From contig DASZLR010000290.1 of assembly GCA_035552275.1 (NCBI GenBank), forward strand, positions 1 through 7,334: a stretch of 7,334 bases of DNA. Reading direction: 5' to 3'. Below, piece by piece: positions 1 to 5,526 of this stretch. The stretch is from DASVLX01 sp035552275. GTDB lineage: Bacteria > Actinomycetota > Actinomycetes > Mycobacteriales > Pseudonocardiaceae. A program made the position numbers and the translations under genes. The notes under the pieces were generated by a model. That model was given only the letters and a program-made list of their open reading frames with translations, had not been told where the DNA came from and made no database searches. The number at the start of each line of letters is the position of its first letter. Position 1 is the first letter of the stretch.

Positions 1-1196
1 GCCGCCTGATCCTGTCCAAGAAGCGCGCCCAGTACGAGCGCGCTTGGGGCACCATCGAGCAGAAGAAGGAAAACGACGAGGTCGTCGAGGGCACGGTCAT
101 CGAGGTCGTCAAGGGCGGTTTGATCATCGACATCGGCCTGCGCGGCTTCCTGCCAGCGTCGCTGGTGGAGATGCGCCGGGTCCGTGACCTGCAGCCGTAC
201 GTCGGCCGGGAGATCGAAGCCAAGATCATCGAGCTGGAAAAGAACCGCAACAACGTGGTGCTGTCCCGCCGGGCCTGGCTCGAGCAGACCCAGTCCGAGG
301 TGCGCAGCGAGTTCCTGAACAAGCTGGCCAAGGGCCAGGTCCGCACCGGCGTGGTGTCCTCGATCGTCAACTTCGGCGCGTTCGTCGATCTCGGCGGCGT
401 GGACGGCCTGGTGCACGTGTCCGAGCTGTCCTGGAAGCACATCGACCACCCGAACGAGGTTGTCGAGGTCGGCCAGGAGGTCACCGTCGAGGTGCTCGAC
501 GTGGACATGGATCGCGAGCGGGTGTCGCTGTCGCTGAAGGCGACGCAGGAGGACCCGTGGCGGCAGTTCGCCCGGACCCACGCGATCGGCCAGATCGTGC
601 CCGGCAAGGTCACCAAGCTGGTTCCGTTCGGCGCGTTCGTTCGGGTGGACGACGGCATCGAGGGCCTGGTGCACATCTCGGAACTGGCCGAGCGGCACGT
701 CGAGATCCCGGAGCAGGTCGTCCAGGTCAACGACGACGTGATGGTCAAGGTCATCGACATCGACCTGGACCGCCGGCGGATCTCGCTGTCGCTGAAGCAG
801 GCCAACGAGGGCTTCACCACCGAGACCGAGTTCGACCCGACGCAGTACGGCATGGCCGCCGAGTACGACGACCAGGGCAACTACATCTACCCCGAGGGCT
901 TCGACCCGGAGACCCAGGAGTGGCAGGACGGCTTCGACAAGCAGCGTGAGGAGTGGGAGCGCCAGTACGCCGAGGCGCACACCCGCTACGAGCAGCACAT
1001 GAAGCAGATCACCAAGGCCGCTGCGGCGGCCGCGGAAGCCGCCGCTGGCGGCGACGAGAACGCCCCCGCCGGCAACAACGGCGGCGGGAACTACTCGTCC
1101 GGCTCCGAGCAGCCGGCCGCCGCCCAGTCGGGTGGCACGCTGGCCAGTGACGAGCAGCTGGCCGCACTGCGCGAGAAGCTCTCCGGCGGCGTCTGA
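1..1196 (+). CDS. rpsA: 30S ribosomal protein S1, 3' part (5' end outside window)
   Basis: This is the largest small-subunit ribosomal protein; it binds mRNA and helps load it on the 30S subunit. The first whole codon is at 3, and 397 residues are visible before the TGA at 1194-1196. Three S1 (OB-fold) RNA-binding repeats can be read: about residues 24-94 (ending NNVVLSRR), 109-179 (NFGAFVDLGG, GLVHVSELSW, RVSLSLK) and 196-265 (PFGAFVRVDDG, GLVHISELAE, RISLSLK). The repeats are followed by an acidic, aromatic stretch (YDDQGNYIYPEGFDPET) and a low-complexity Ala/Gly/Asn tail ending LASDEQLAALREKLSGGV. That tail closely resembles mycobacterial RpsA, where this end has been discussed as a site linked to pyrazinamide action. 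The N-terminal S1 repeat must lie to the left of the window. There is no real start at 120: the TTG there is an internal Leu codon inside an S1 repeat. A hairpin terminator follows the stop by 38 bases. Confidence 0.97.
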   Translation, partial: RLILSKKRAQYERAWGTIEQKKENDEVVEGTVIEVVKGGLIIDIGLRGFLPASLVEMRRVRDLQPYVGREIEAKIIELEKNRNNVVLSRRAWLEQTQSEVRSEFLNKLAKGQVRTGVVSSIVNFGAFVDLGGVDGLVHVSELSWKHIDHPNEVVEVGQEVTVEVLDVDMDRERVSLSLKATQEDPWRQFARTHAIGQIVPGKVTKLVPFGAFVRVDDGIEGLVHISELAERHVEIPEQVVQVNDDVMVKVIDIDLDRRRISLSLKQANEGFTTETEFDPTQYGMAAEYDDQGNYIYPEGFDPETQEWQDGFDKQREEWERQYAEAHTRYEQHMKQITKAAAAAAEAAAGGDENAPAGNNGGGNYSSGSEQPAAAQSGGTLASDEQLAALREKLSGGV

Positions 1197-1234
1197 GCCG
1201 CCTGGCGGGTTCTGATCCGCCGATTCGGACCGAT

Positions 1235-1274
1235 AGCCGAGGACCCCGCGTCACCCGATGCGGGGTCCTCGGCT
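1235..1274 (+). terminator. Intrinsic-type terminator after rpsA
   Basis: The arms 1235-1249 and 1260-1274 form a perfect 15-bp stem (left arm AGCCGAGGACCCCGC) around a 10-base loop. The stem starts 38 bases after the rpsA stop. Only a short TTGT follows it rather than a long U tract, which is common for terminators in high-GC actinobacteria. It probably separates rpsA transcription from the accessory genes downstream. Confidence 0.88.
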
Positions 1275-1506
1275 TGTCAGCCTCAAGAATCCGCTTGATC
1301 AAACCCGCCCAGACCAGCCAATCTCAGCTCTCGCCGGCCGGCGCCAGCGCGGCCGTGGGCCGGTGGCGGGCGGGCCGCATTCGTCTGATTCAGTCGATAA
1401 TGTCCGCTAGATTCAGGTTGAGAACGAACGGAATCGTCCGAATGGTCGATGACAGGCCACTCGCATCCCGGTTATTCTCGCGTTGTAGGGCTGGGGTCGC
1501 ACTGGG
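1275..1506. other. Intergenic stretch with no recognisable gene
   Basis: Between the rpsA terminator and the dyad before the peptidase gene I see no credible coding sequence on either strand. The open frames that cross it lack ribosome-binding sites, protein-like composition and codon bias. Its left part (1330-1380) is very GC-rich. From about 1381 the sequence becomes clearly less GC-rich, which continues into the peptidase remnant. Weak -10-like strings occur (GATAAT at 1396-1401, TAGATT at 1408-1413), but neither has a convincing -35 at the right distance, so I do not call a promoter. Confidence 0.6.
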
Positions 1507-1537
1507 GCTGATCTCGCATTTGTGGTGCGATATCAGC
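1507..1537. repeat. 12-nt inverted repeat just upstream of the peptidase ribosome-binding site
   Basis: The left arm GCTGATCTCGCA (1507-1518) and right arm TGCGATATCAGC (1526-1537) pair at 11 of 12 positions, with one C/T mismatch at 1513/1531, around a 7-base loop. The right arm ends 9 bases before the strong Shine-Dalgarno sequence at 1547-1556. As DNA it could be an operator, and as RNA a hairpin in the 5' leader of the peptidase message. I cannot tell which. Confidence 0.6.
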
Positions 1538-1546
1538 AGGTTGTTC

Positions 1547-1556
1547 AAGAGGAGGT
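1547..1556 (+). promoter_or_regulatory. Strong ribosome-binding site fixing a TTG start
   Basis: AAGAGGAGGT is almost a full match to the anti-Shine-Dalgarno complement and lies about 6 bases before the TTG at 1562. It fixes the start of the peptidase remnant at this rare codon. The encoded N-terminus has the shape of a signal peptide, which supports the choice. Confidence 0.8.
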
Positions 1557-1561
1557 AAACA

Positions 1562-2167
1562 TTGCGTACGCTTCGCGTATCGCTCGCCGTTGGAGCTGGC
1601 TCGACAGCTCTCGTCAGCGTACTTGAGCCTCCCGCTAACGCCGGATTTGGTACGGACGATCGAACTCGGGTGACCAACACCGCCGCCTATCCCAACAGGG
1701 CCATCACGCTGATCGTTCTCAAATTCGCGAACGGCCCCACCAGCCAGTGCACCGGATTCTTCAACTCGCCCAGCCTTGTTGTCACCGCCGGTCACTGCGT
1801 CAACAATACGGCGGCGGGCTGGCCGCGTCGGCAACCGTGCTTCCCGGCTACGATGCAGGTTACGAACCGTACGGCTCATGCAACGCGGCCACCTTCTACT
1901 CCGTGACGGGGTGGACAACCAACCACGACTGGGACTACGGCTACGGCGCGATCAAGCTCAACTGCTCGGTCGGCGACACGGTCGGTTGGTTCGGAATGTA
2001 CTGGACTGACTTCTCGGAACAGGGCAGCCCGATCACCATCACCGGCTATCCGATCGAGAAAGTGCCGTCGAACTCGATGCCGGATCTCAATTCTGCCAAT
2101 CGGATCACCGAGGCCGCTTTCGACAACTATCAGAGTTGGCGATCGTAACTCTGGTACCGTCGGATAA
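1562..2167 (+). pseudogene. Secreted V8/trypsin-like serine peptidase (S1 fold), frameshifted and truncated
   Basis: Read across three frame segments, this is a glutamyl-endopeptidase-like (V8/trypsin, family S1) enzyme. Segment 1 starts at TTG 1562. It has a signal peptide (MRTLR, a hydrophobic core, then EPPANA as likely cleavage site near residue 27), then SQCTGFF and VTAGHCV, giving the catalytic His78 and the usual Cys63-Cys79 pair. At 1820-1822 one G appears to be missing: sharing G1822 between two codons restores GW-AASATVLPGYD. Segment 2 continues through SVTGW and WDYGYGAIKLN (catalytic Asp) to ITGYP and runs into TAA 2146-2148. One extra base near 2134 hides segment 3, where +1 reading from 2135 gives VGDRNSGTVG and the Ser motif NSG at 2147-2155, then TAA 2165-2167. 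The roughly 50 residues that normally follow the serine are absent. Taken as written, the gene cannot make an active enzyme. A sequencing error could explain the frameshifts but not the missing C-terminus. Confidence 0.85.
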
Positions 2168-2554
2168 ATGAACGATTCCACGGGTCATGGTGGCCCGGCC
2201 GCAGACGATGCGGCTGGGCCACCGGGCACGGTCGGTGTTGTCCGTGGTGTTGTCCGATCGACGTCGGGTCAACCCATTGATGGTTGCATCCTGTCGCCGA
2301 TGCTGACCTCATCTCGGCATCCGCCGGTACCCGATATGGCCTGGCTCACCAGGGCCGACGGTTCCTACAAACTGACGGTCCCGCCGGGCACGTACACGAT
2401 CATGGCCAATCTCTCCGACCGAATGGGCCATGAGGCACGGGGTGAGGTTCGCGGTGTCGAGGTCGTCGGCGTGCGGGCGGTGACCGCGGACATCACCGTG
2501 GAGGTGACGGACTGGCCCTGGGCCGGCTACCGCGTGCCAGGCGGTGATGGTTAA
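2168..2554 (+). CDS. Small carboxypeptidase-regulatory-like (beta-sandwich) domain protein
   Basis: This 128-residue protein appears to be a single carboxypeptidase-D regulatory-like domain, a transthyretin-like beta sandwich. The pattern is clear: VRGVVRSTSGQPIDGC (residues 25-40), TRADGSYKLTVPPGTYTIMA (61-80), and a last strand around TADITVEV (107-114). The domain is usually an accessory adhesive or structural module, so no reaction can be assigned. There is no signal peptide or membrane segment, so it appears cytosolic unless the start is wrong. The ATG directly abuts the TAA of the peptidase remnant (TAAATG, 2165-2170), so translation may depend on termination-reinitiation; only a weak CGGA precedes it. 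No other in-frame start upstream of the domain is available. Codons 8-19 form a strong hairpin, and codons 23-30 carry a 12-bp tandem duplication (GVVR twice). It may have been the partner of the broken peptidase, but this is inferred from adjacency only. Confidence 0.72.
   Translation: MNDSTGHGGPAADDAAGPPGTVGVVRGVVRSTSGQPIDGCILSPMLTSSRHPPVPDMAWLTRADGSYKLTVPPGTYTIMANLSDRMGHEARGEVRGVEVVGVRAVTADITVEVTDWPWAGYRVPGGDG
2189..2223 (+). repeat. 15-bp hairpin within the first codons of the regulatory-like gene
   Basis: Arm 2189-2203 (GGTGGCCCGGCCGCA) pairs with 2209-2223 (TGCGGCTGGGCCACC) in 14 Watson-Crick pairs and one G-T wobble, around the 5-base loop GACGA. It is followed by GC-rich sequence with no U tract. 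It lies 22-56 bases after the peptidase remnant's final stop and inside the next ORF. It could be an old terminator of the peptidase gene, an attenuator, or a structure limiting translation of the small protein. Confidence 0.65.
2234..2257 (+). repeat. Tandem 12-bp duplication
   Basis: GGTGTTGTCCG occurs at 2234-2244 and again at 2246-2256, with T2245 between them, giving a 12-base period. The unit is in frame and duplicates the four residues GVVR. It looks like a slippage product and does not disturb the reading frame. Confidence 0.75.
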
Positions 2555-2790
2555 GCGGTGGCGACGCTGGCCGGGGTCCAGACGCGCCGGGCGACCGCCG
2601 AGCGGGTGCGCAGCGCGGCGATGCTGTGCCGTGCGGGACTGTGGCGGGCGGGAACCAGTAGCGCCGCGAACCAGGTGCGTCGCTGCTCGGCCAGCGTGGC
2701 GAGCATGGCTCGATACTGACGGCAGTGCACCAGGCCCGGCGTGCCCAACCGGTGTCGCGGCTGCTGTGGCCGCCGCGTGTGACGTCCCAT
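2551..2790 (-). CDS. Small, highly basic protein of unknown function
   Basis: I do not recognise this 79-residue protein. It starts MGRHTRRPQQ at ATG 2790-2788, preceded on its strand by GGAAGAGGGACG, a good purine-rich ribosome-binding site. An in-frame ATG at 2898 exists, but the extension has no such site. It holds about 15 arginines and a single glutamate, so it is strongly cationic. Its middle (VHCRQYRAMLATLAEQRRTWFAALL, split as residues 21-35 and 36-45) could form an amphipathic helix. Of the last 36 codons, 31 end in G or C, as expected for a real gene in this genome, while competing frames read as Arg/Pro/Cys-rich nonsense. The TTAA at 2551-2554 supplies its stop and the stop of the convergent gene, so their 3' ends overlap by 4 bases. 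It could be a nucleic-acid-binding or ribosome-associated peptide. It could also be a chance ORF. Confidence 0.5.
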   Translation of the reverse strand: MGRHTRRPQQPRHRLGTPGLVHCRQYRAMLATLAEQRRTWFAALLVPARHSPARHSIAALRTRSAVARRVWTPASVATA

Positions 2791-2968
2791 CGTCCCTCTT
2801 CCACGGTTACGGCGAGGACCCACCGTACCCACCTGACATGGGTGAATCGGCCATCCTTTCGGCGTGTCGCCGCCTACGTTCGGTAACGTTCTGGCCAAGT
2901 CGGCGAATCGAGCTCATCCTGTCGGGTGGCGACTGGTCGGCCCGACACGGGATTGGCAGAATCGGATC

Positions 2969-4165
2969 ATGCTGAGGGTTGGTCTGACGGGGGGCATCGG
3001 CTCGGGCAAGTCCACGGTGGCGCGCCGGCTCGCCGAGCACGGCGCCGTGGTGATCGACGCGGACCTGATCGCCCGCGAGGTGCTCGCGCCCGGCACCGCC
3101 GGCCTGCGCGAAGTGGCCGCCGCGTTCGGCGCGGAGGTGCTGGACGCCGACGGCGCGCTGAACCGGCCGGCGTTGGCGGAGCGGGTCTTCGGCGACGACG
3201 CGGCGCGAGCCATGTTGAACGCGATCGCGCATCCGAGGGTGGGCGCCCGCCGCGCCGAACTCGCCGATGCGGCGGCCGAGGACGCGATTCTCGTCGACGA
3301 CATCCCGCTGTTGGTGGAGAACGGCCTCGGCCCGCTGTATCAGCTGGTGATCGTGGTGGACGCCCCGGTGGAGACCCGGGTGGCCCGGCTGGTGCGCCGC
3401 GGCATGGCCGAAGCGGACGCACGGGCCCGGATCACCACCCAGGCCACCGAGGAACAGCGGCGCGCGGCCGCCGACGTGTGGCTGGACAACTCCGGCCCGG
3501 TCGACGTGCTGCTCGCCGCCGTCGACCGGCTGTGGGTCGACCGTCTGGTGCCCTACGAGGCGAACGCGCGGTCCCGCCGGCTGCCGCCCCGAGGCGGCCC
3601 GAAGATTGTCGACCATGACCCGACCTGGCCGGCCCAGGCCGAGCGGATCGCCGCCCGGCTGCGGGTGGCCGCCGGCGGTCGGGCGTCGCGGGTCGATCAT
3701 GTCGGCTCGACGTCGGTGCCCGGCCTGGCCGCCAAGGACGTGCTCGACTTCCAACTCAGCGTGGACTCGATCGCCGACGCCGACGCGCTCGCCGAACCGC
3801 TGGCCGATGCCGGATTCCCGAACCTGCCGGAGTTCACTGTGGACACTCCCACGCCGGCGGATCCCGATCCGGCGCACTCGGCCAAGCGCACCCATGTGTC
3901 CGCCGACCCTGGGCGGTGGGCGAACGTGCACCTGCGGGTGGCCGGCTCGCCGGGCTGGCGATTCGCCCTGCTGTTCCCAGCGTGGCTACGCGCGGACGAC
4001 GCGGCCCGCCGCGAATATGAGGAGCTGAAACGGAAACTGGCCGCGGCGTACGCGGACCGGACGATTCCGGAATACGGGCACGCCAAGGATTCCTGGTTCG
4101 CCGAGGCATGTCGGCGCGCTGAGGCGTGGGCCGTGCGGGCTGGCTGGGGGCCGCCGGATTTCTGA
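2969..4165 (+). CDS. coaE: Dephospho-CoA kinase fused to a GrpB/UPF0157 domain
   Basis: The enzyme catalyses the last step of coenzyme A synthesis in the cytosol, phosphorylating the 3'-hydroxyl of the dephospho-CoA ribose with ATP. Of 398 residues, about 1-200 are the kinase: P-loop GGIGSGKST (8-16), IDADLIAREV with Asp32, HPR (88-90), VDDIPLLVENG (109-119) and the lid region RITTQATEEQRRAAADVWLDNSG (split at 154-165 and 166-176). Residues from about 211 are a GrpB/UPF0157 nucleotidyltransferase-fold domain, marked by DHDPTW, DHVGSTSVPGLAAKDVLD (243-260) and VHLRV. The two-domain form, about 400 residues long, is the actinobacterial one; in M. tuberculosis the extra domain is reported to help the kinase fold. 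I chose ATG 2969 because it places the P-loop at the usual distance from the N-terminus. The in-frame ATG at 2864 would add an unlike 35-residue leader. No good ribosome-binding site is seen. CAGAAT at 2957-2962 could act as a -10 for a leaderless message. The gene converges on the DUF402 pair, with 26 bases between stops. Confidence 0.95.
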   Translation: MLRVGLTGGIGSGKSTVARRLAEHGAVVIDADLIAREVLAPGTAGLREVAAAFGAEVLDADGALNRPALAERVFGDDAARAMLNAIAHPRVGARRAELADAAAEDAILVDDIPLLVENGLGPLYQLVIVVDAPVETRVARLVRRGMAEADARARITTQATEEQRRAAADVWLDNSGPVDVLLAAVDRLWVDRLVPYEANARSRRLPPRGGPKIVDHDPTWPAQAERIAARLRVAAGGRASRVDHVGSTSVPGLAAKDVLDFQLSVDSIADADALAEPLADAGFPNLPEFTVDTPTPADPDPAHSAKRTHVSADPGRWANVHLRVAGSPGWRFALLFPAWLRADDAARREYEELKRKLAAAYADRTIPEYGHAKDSWFAEACRRAEAWAVRAGWGPPDF

Positions 4166-4191
4166 GGCCCCACGGCCCAACCGGAACAGAT

Positions 4192-4710
4192 CTACAGTGG
4201 CGGCCAGGGGGTGGTGATTCCCTGGAGGGACAGCCACAGCGCGACATCGTGATCGCAGCGGCTGAGTTCCTCCAGGGTGCGGTGCACCGTGCGCAGGGCG
4301 AGATCGGCGTCGTCGGGGCGCAGAATCCGGCCGGCGACGGCGGCCGCGAAATCCTCCGAGCCGACGATGCGCGCCGTGGTGCCGCCGGGAACCGACAGAC
4401 CCAGCAGCAGATCGGTGGTGCGCCACGAACGGGTGTCCCGCTGCACGCGAACGGCGGTCAGCGTGCACGGCCCGCTGCGGGCGTGCCGGGACCGTGGGCG
4501 CTGGTAGGTCAGTCGCAGGCCGAGATCGGGCACCAGCCAGATCAACTCGCCGTCAACGAACGGATCGTCCGGCGTCGGGCACTCGGTGCGCAGTCCCCAC
4601 GACTCGACCTGGCAGAAGGTCAGCCGATGGGTGATACCGGATGGGTAGCTGCGTTCAGCCGTGAAGGTGTCGACGGTGTCAACCAGCTGGGGTGTGATGG
4701 CAGTTCCCAC
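4192..4710 (-). CDS. Divergent DUF402 paralogue lacking most family acidic residues
   Basis: This 172-residue protein aligns along its whole length with the DUF402 protein encoded just upstream on the same strand: QVESWGL against RVEEFGL, WLVPDLGLRLT against WLLPELGARIT, SWRTTDLLLGLSV against TWRSIDHYLDIVV, and ALWLSLQGI against GAWFSDVGI. DUF402 proteins studied so far are metal-dependent phosphohydrolases acting on nucleoside di/triphosphates or related substrates. Here most aligned acidic positions are changed: DFYLD becomes CTLT-type sequence (Asp105 to Pro81, Asp109 to Thr85) and the Asp of YLDIVV becomes Gly104, although Asp100 remains. I infer an inactive or altered-function paralogue. 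I prefer GTG 4710: the alignment begins here, TACTCT (4723-4718 on this strand) ends 7 bases before it as for a leaderless start, and the sequence upstream is AT-richer. ATG 4812 in the same frame would add 34 residues. Its 3' end faces coaE. Confidence 0.7.
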   Translation of the reverse strand: MGTAITPQLVDTVDTFTAERSYPSGITHRLTFCQVESWGLRTECPTPDDPFVDGELIWLVPDLGLRLTYQRPRSRHARSGPCTLTAVRVQRDTRSWRTTDLLLGLSVPGGTTARIVGSEDFAAAVAGRILRPDDADLALRTVHRTLEELSRCDHDVALWLSLQGITTPWPPL

Positions 4711-4717
4711 CGGGCTG

Positions 4718-4723
4718 AGAGTA
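4718..4723 (-). promoter_or_regulatory. Possible -10 (TACTCT) for a leaderless DUF402-like message
   Basis: On the minus strand TACTCT fits the actinobacterial TAnnnT -10 and ends 7 bases before the GTG at 4710-4708, which would make that codon the first transcribed bases. I see no clear -35 at 17-18 bases, so the support is partial. Confidence 0.35.
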
Positions 4724-4754
4724 GCGGTCAGTATGCGTCTGGTGACCCGTGGGG

Positions 4755-4789
4755 CCAATTCGTTATGCGACAGATTGCCAACGAGTTGG
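4755..4789. repeat. 10-bp inverted repeat between the two DUF402 genes
   Basis: CCAATTCGTT (4755-4764) and AACGAGTTGG (4780-4789) pair at 9 positions plus one T-G wobble around a 15-base loop. It lies in the AT-richer spacer between the two DUF402 genes. It could be an operator for the downstream copy or a weak hairpin ending transcription of the upstream copy. Confidence 0.5.
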
Positions 4790-4859
4790 TATCCATCGTG
4801 TGTCAACGTCATTCTTTGGGGTGAATGCCGTTGACCAGCTGCGGGGCGTGCGGTACACG

Positions 4860-5450
4860 TCAGCGCCGTTGCCAGCTCAGATGGATACCGACGTCCGAGA
4901 ACCAAGCGCCAAGATCATAACCATAGCGGGCGATCTTGTCCACCAAATGGTACGCGCGGTGCATCGCCCGCTCGGCGGTGGCCGCGTCGATCAGCCCGGC
5001 GCCCAGCGCCGCCAACAGCTCGTCGGCGTCCAGCACCTCCAGCTCGCGGCCGGACCGGACCACGATGTCCAGGTAGTGGTCGATGGAGCGCCAGGTCGTC
5101 CGGCCGCGCTCGATCTCCGCGATGTCGAGGTAAAAGTCCTGGTCACGCTCGTGTCCGGGGGTGAAGTACCAGTCGGTGATGCGCGCGCCCAGCTCGGGCA
5201 GCAGCCAGGATTCGACGTACTCGATGTCCGGCCGGTCGATCACCGGCCGCGCCAGGTACAGCCCGAACTCCTCGACTCGATAGGTGTCGACCGGCCGTGC
5301 CACGCCCTTGGGATCGACGTTCGTCATCTTCGCCAGGTCGAAGGTCTCGATCTTGGGCGGATGGATGTGCGCGGCCCGGCGTCTGCCGCCGGGGTTGCTC
5401 AGCTCTGACTGTCCGGACTGCTCGGGCGCACGGCGGGGGCTGGCGGTCAT
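4860..5450 (-). CDS. DUF402 family protein, probable nucleotide or organophosphate phosphohydrolase
   Basis: This 196-residue DUF402 protein sits where mycobacteria carry Rv1632c, between coaE and uvrB and on the opposite strand. Family features run in order: HPPKIETFDLAKMTNVDPKG (30-49), DTYRVEEFGLYLARP (55-69), ESWLLPELGARITDWYF (80-96), then the acidic cluster DQDFYLDIAEIE (103-114), DHYLDIVV (124-131) and LDADELLAAL (140-149), ending in a helical region GYDLGAWFSD (177-186). In characterised members these acidic residues bind divalent metal for hydrolysis of a nucleoside di/triphosphate or, in FomD, a cytidylylated intermediate. The substrate here is unknown. Start choice: ATG 5450-5448, with AGGA (5461-5458 on this strand) 7 bases before it. 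The frame stays open far upstream, but only antisense to uvrB. It is divergent from uvrB with a 105-base spacer. A degenerate copy follows on the same strand. Confidence 0.88.
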   Translation of the reverse strand: MTASPRRAPEQSGQSELSNPGGRRRAAHIHPPKIETFDLAKMTNVDPKGVARPVDTYRVEEFGLYLARPVIDRPDIEYVESWLLPELGARITDWYFTPGHERDQDFYLDIAEIERGRTTWRSIDHYLDIVVRSGRELEVLDADELLAALGAGLIDAATAERAMHRAYHLVDKIARYGYDLGAWFSDVGIHLSWQRR

Positions 5451-5485
5451 TCCGCCATCCTGCCGGCGCCACGGCCGTGCTCCGA

Positions 5486-5515
5486 TACCTCGATCGGGTG
5501 TCACCCGATGAGGTA
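5486..5515. promoter_or_regulatory. Long near-perfect dyad in the DUF402/uvrB divergent spacer
   Basis: TACCTC-g-ATCGGGTG-t-CACCCGAT-GAGGTA pairs all 14 positions of each arm, with one bulged G (5492) and a single central base (5501). It lies about 35 bases from the DUF402 start and about 40 from the uvrB start, just upstream of the candidate uvrB promoter. The tight centre suits a protein-binding operator better than an RNA terminator. No regulator gene is in the window. Confidence 0.6.
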
Positions 5516-5526
5516 GGACACCGGGC

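Noticed and set aside
1274..1558. Plus-strand open frame between the rpsA terminator and the peptidase remnant
   Set aside because: It starts inside the terminator stem, has no ribosome-binding site or domain-like pattern, and overlaps the dyad and Shine-Dalgarno region.
1810..2148. Programmed frameshifting as the explanation for the split peptidase
   Set aside because: There is no slippery heptamer or stimulatory structure at either site. Two opposite shifts would be needed, and the product would still lack its C-terminus. Mutation or sequence error is simpler.
2864..2968. Longer coaE start at the ATG at 2864
   Set aside because: The added 35 residues do not resemble any CoaE N-terminus, and the P-loop would be moved far from its usual place near residue 8.
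2544..2975. Plus-strand open frame overlapping the small basic gene and the coaE upstream region
   Set aside because: It has Arg/Pro/Cys-rich composition, no ribosome-binding site, and it would run into coaE out of frame. The minus-strand frame in the same place has better codon ends and a better start.
2807..3931. Long minus-strand open frame opposite coaE
   Set aside because: It mirrors the coaE coding strand, has no recognisable domain and no ribosome-binding site. It follows from high GC at third codon positions.
4147..4171. GGGGCC...GGCCCC hairpin over the coaE stop as a terminator
   Set aside because: It has only 6 pairs with a 13-base loop and no U tract. In sequence of this GC content such a stem is expected by chance.
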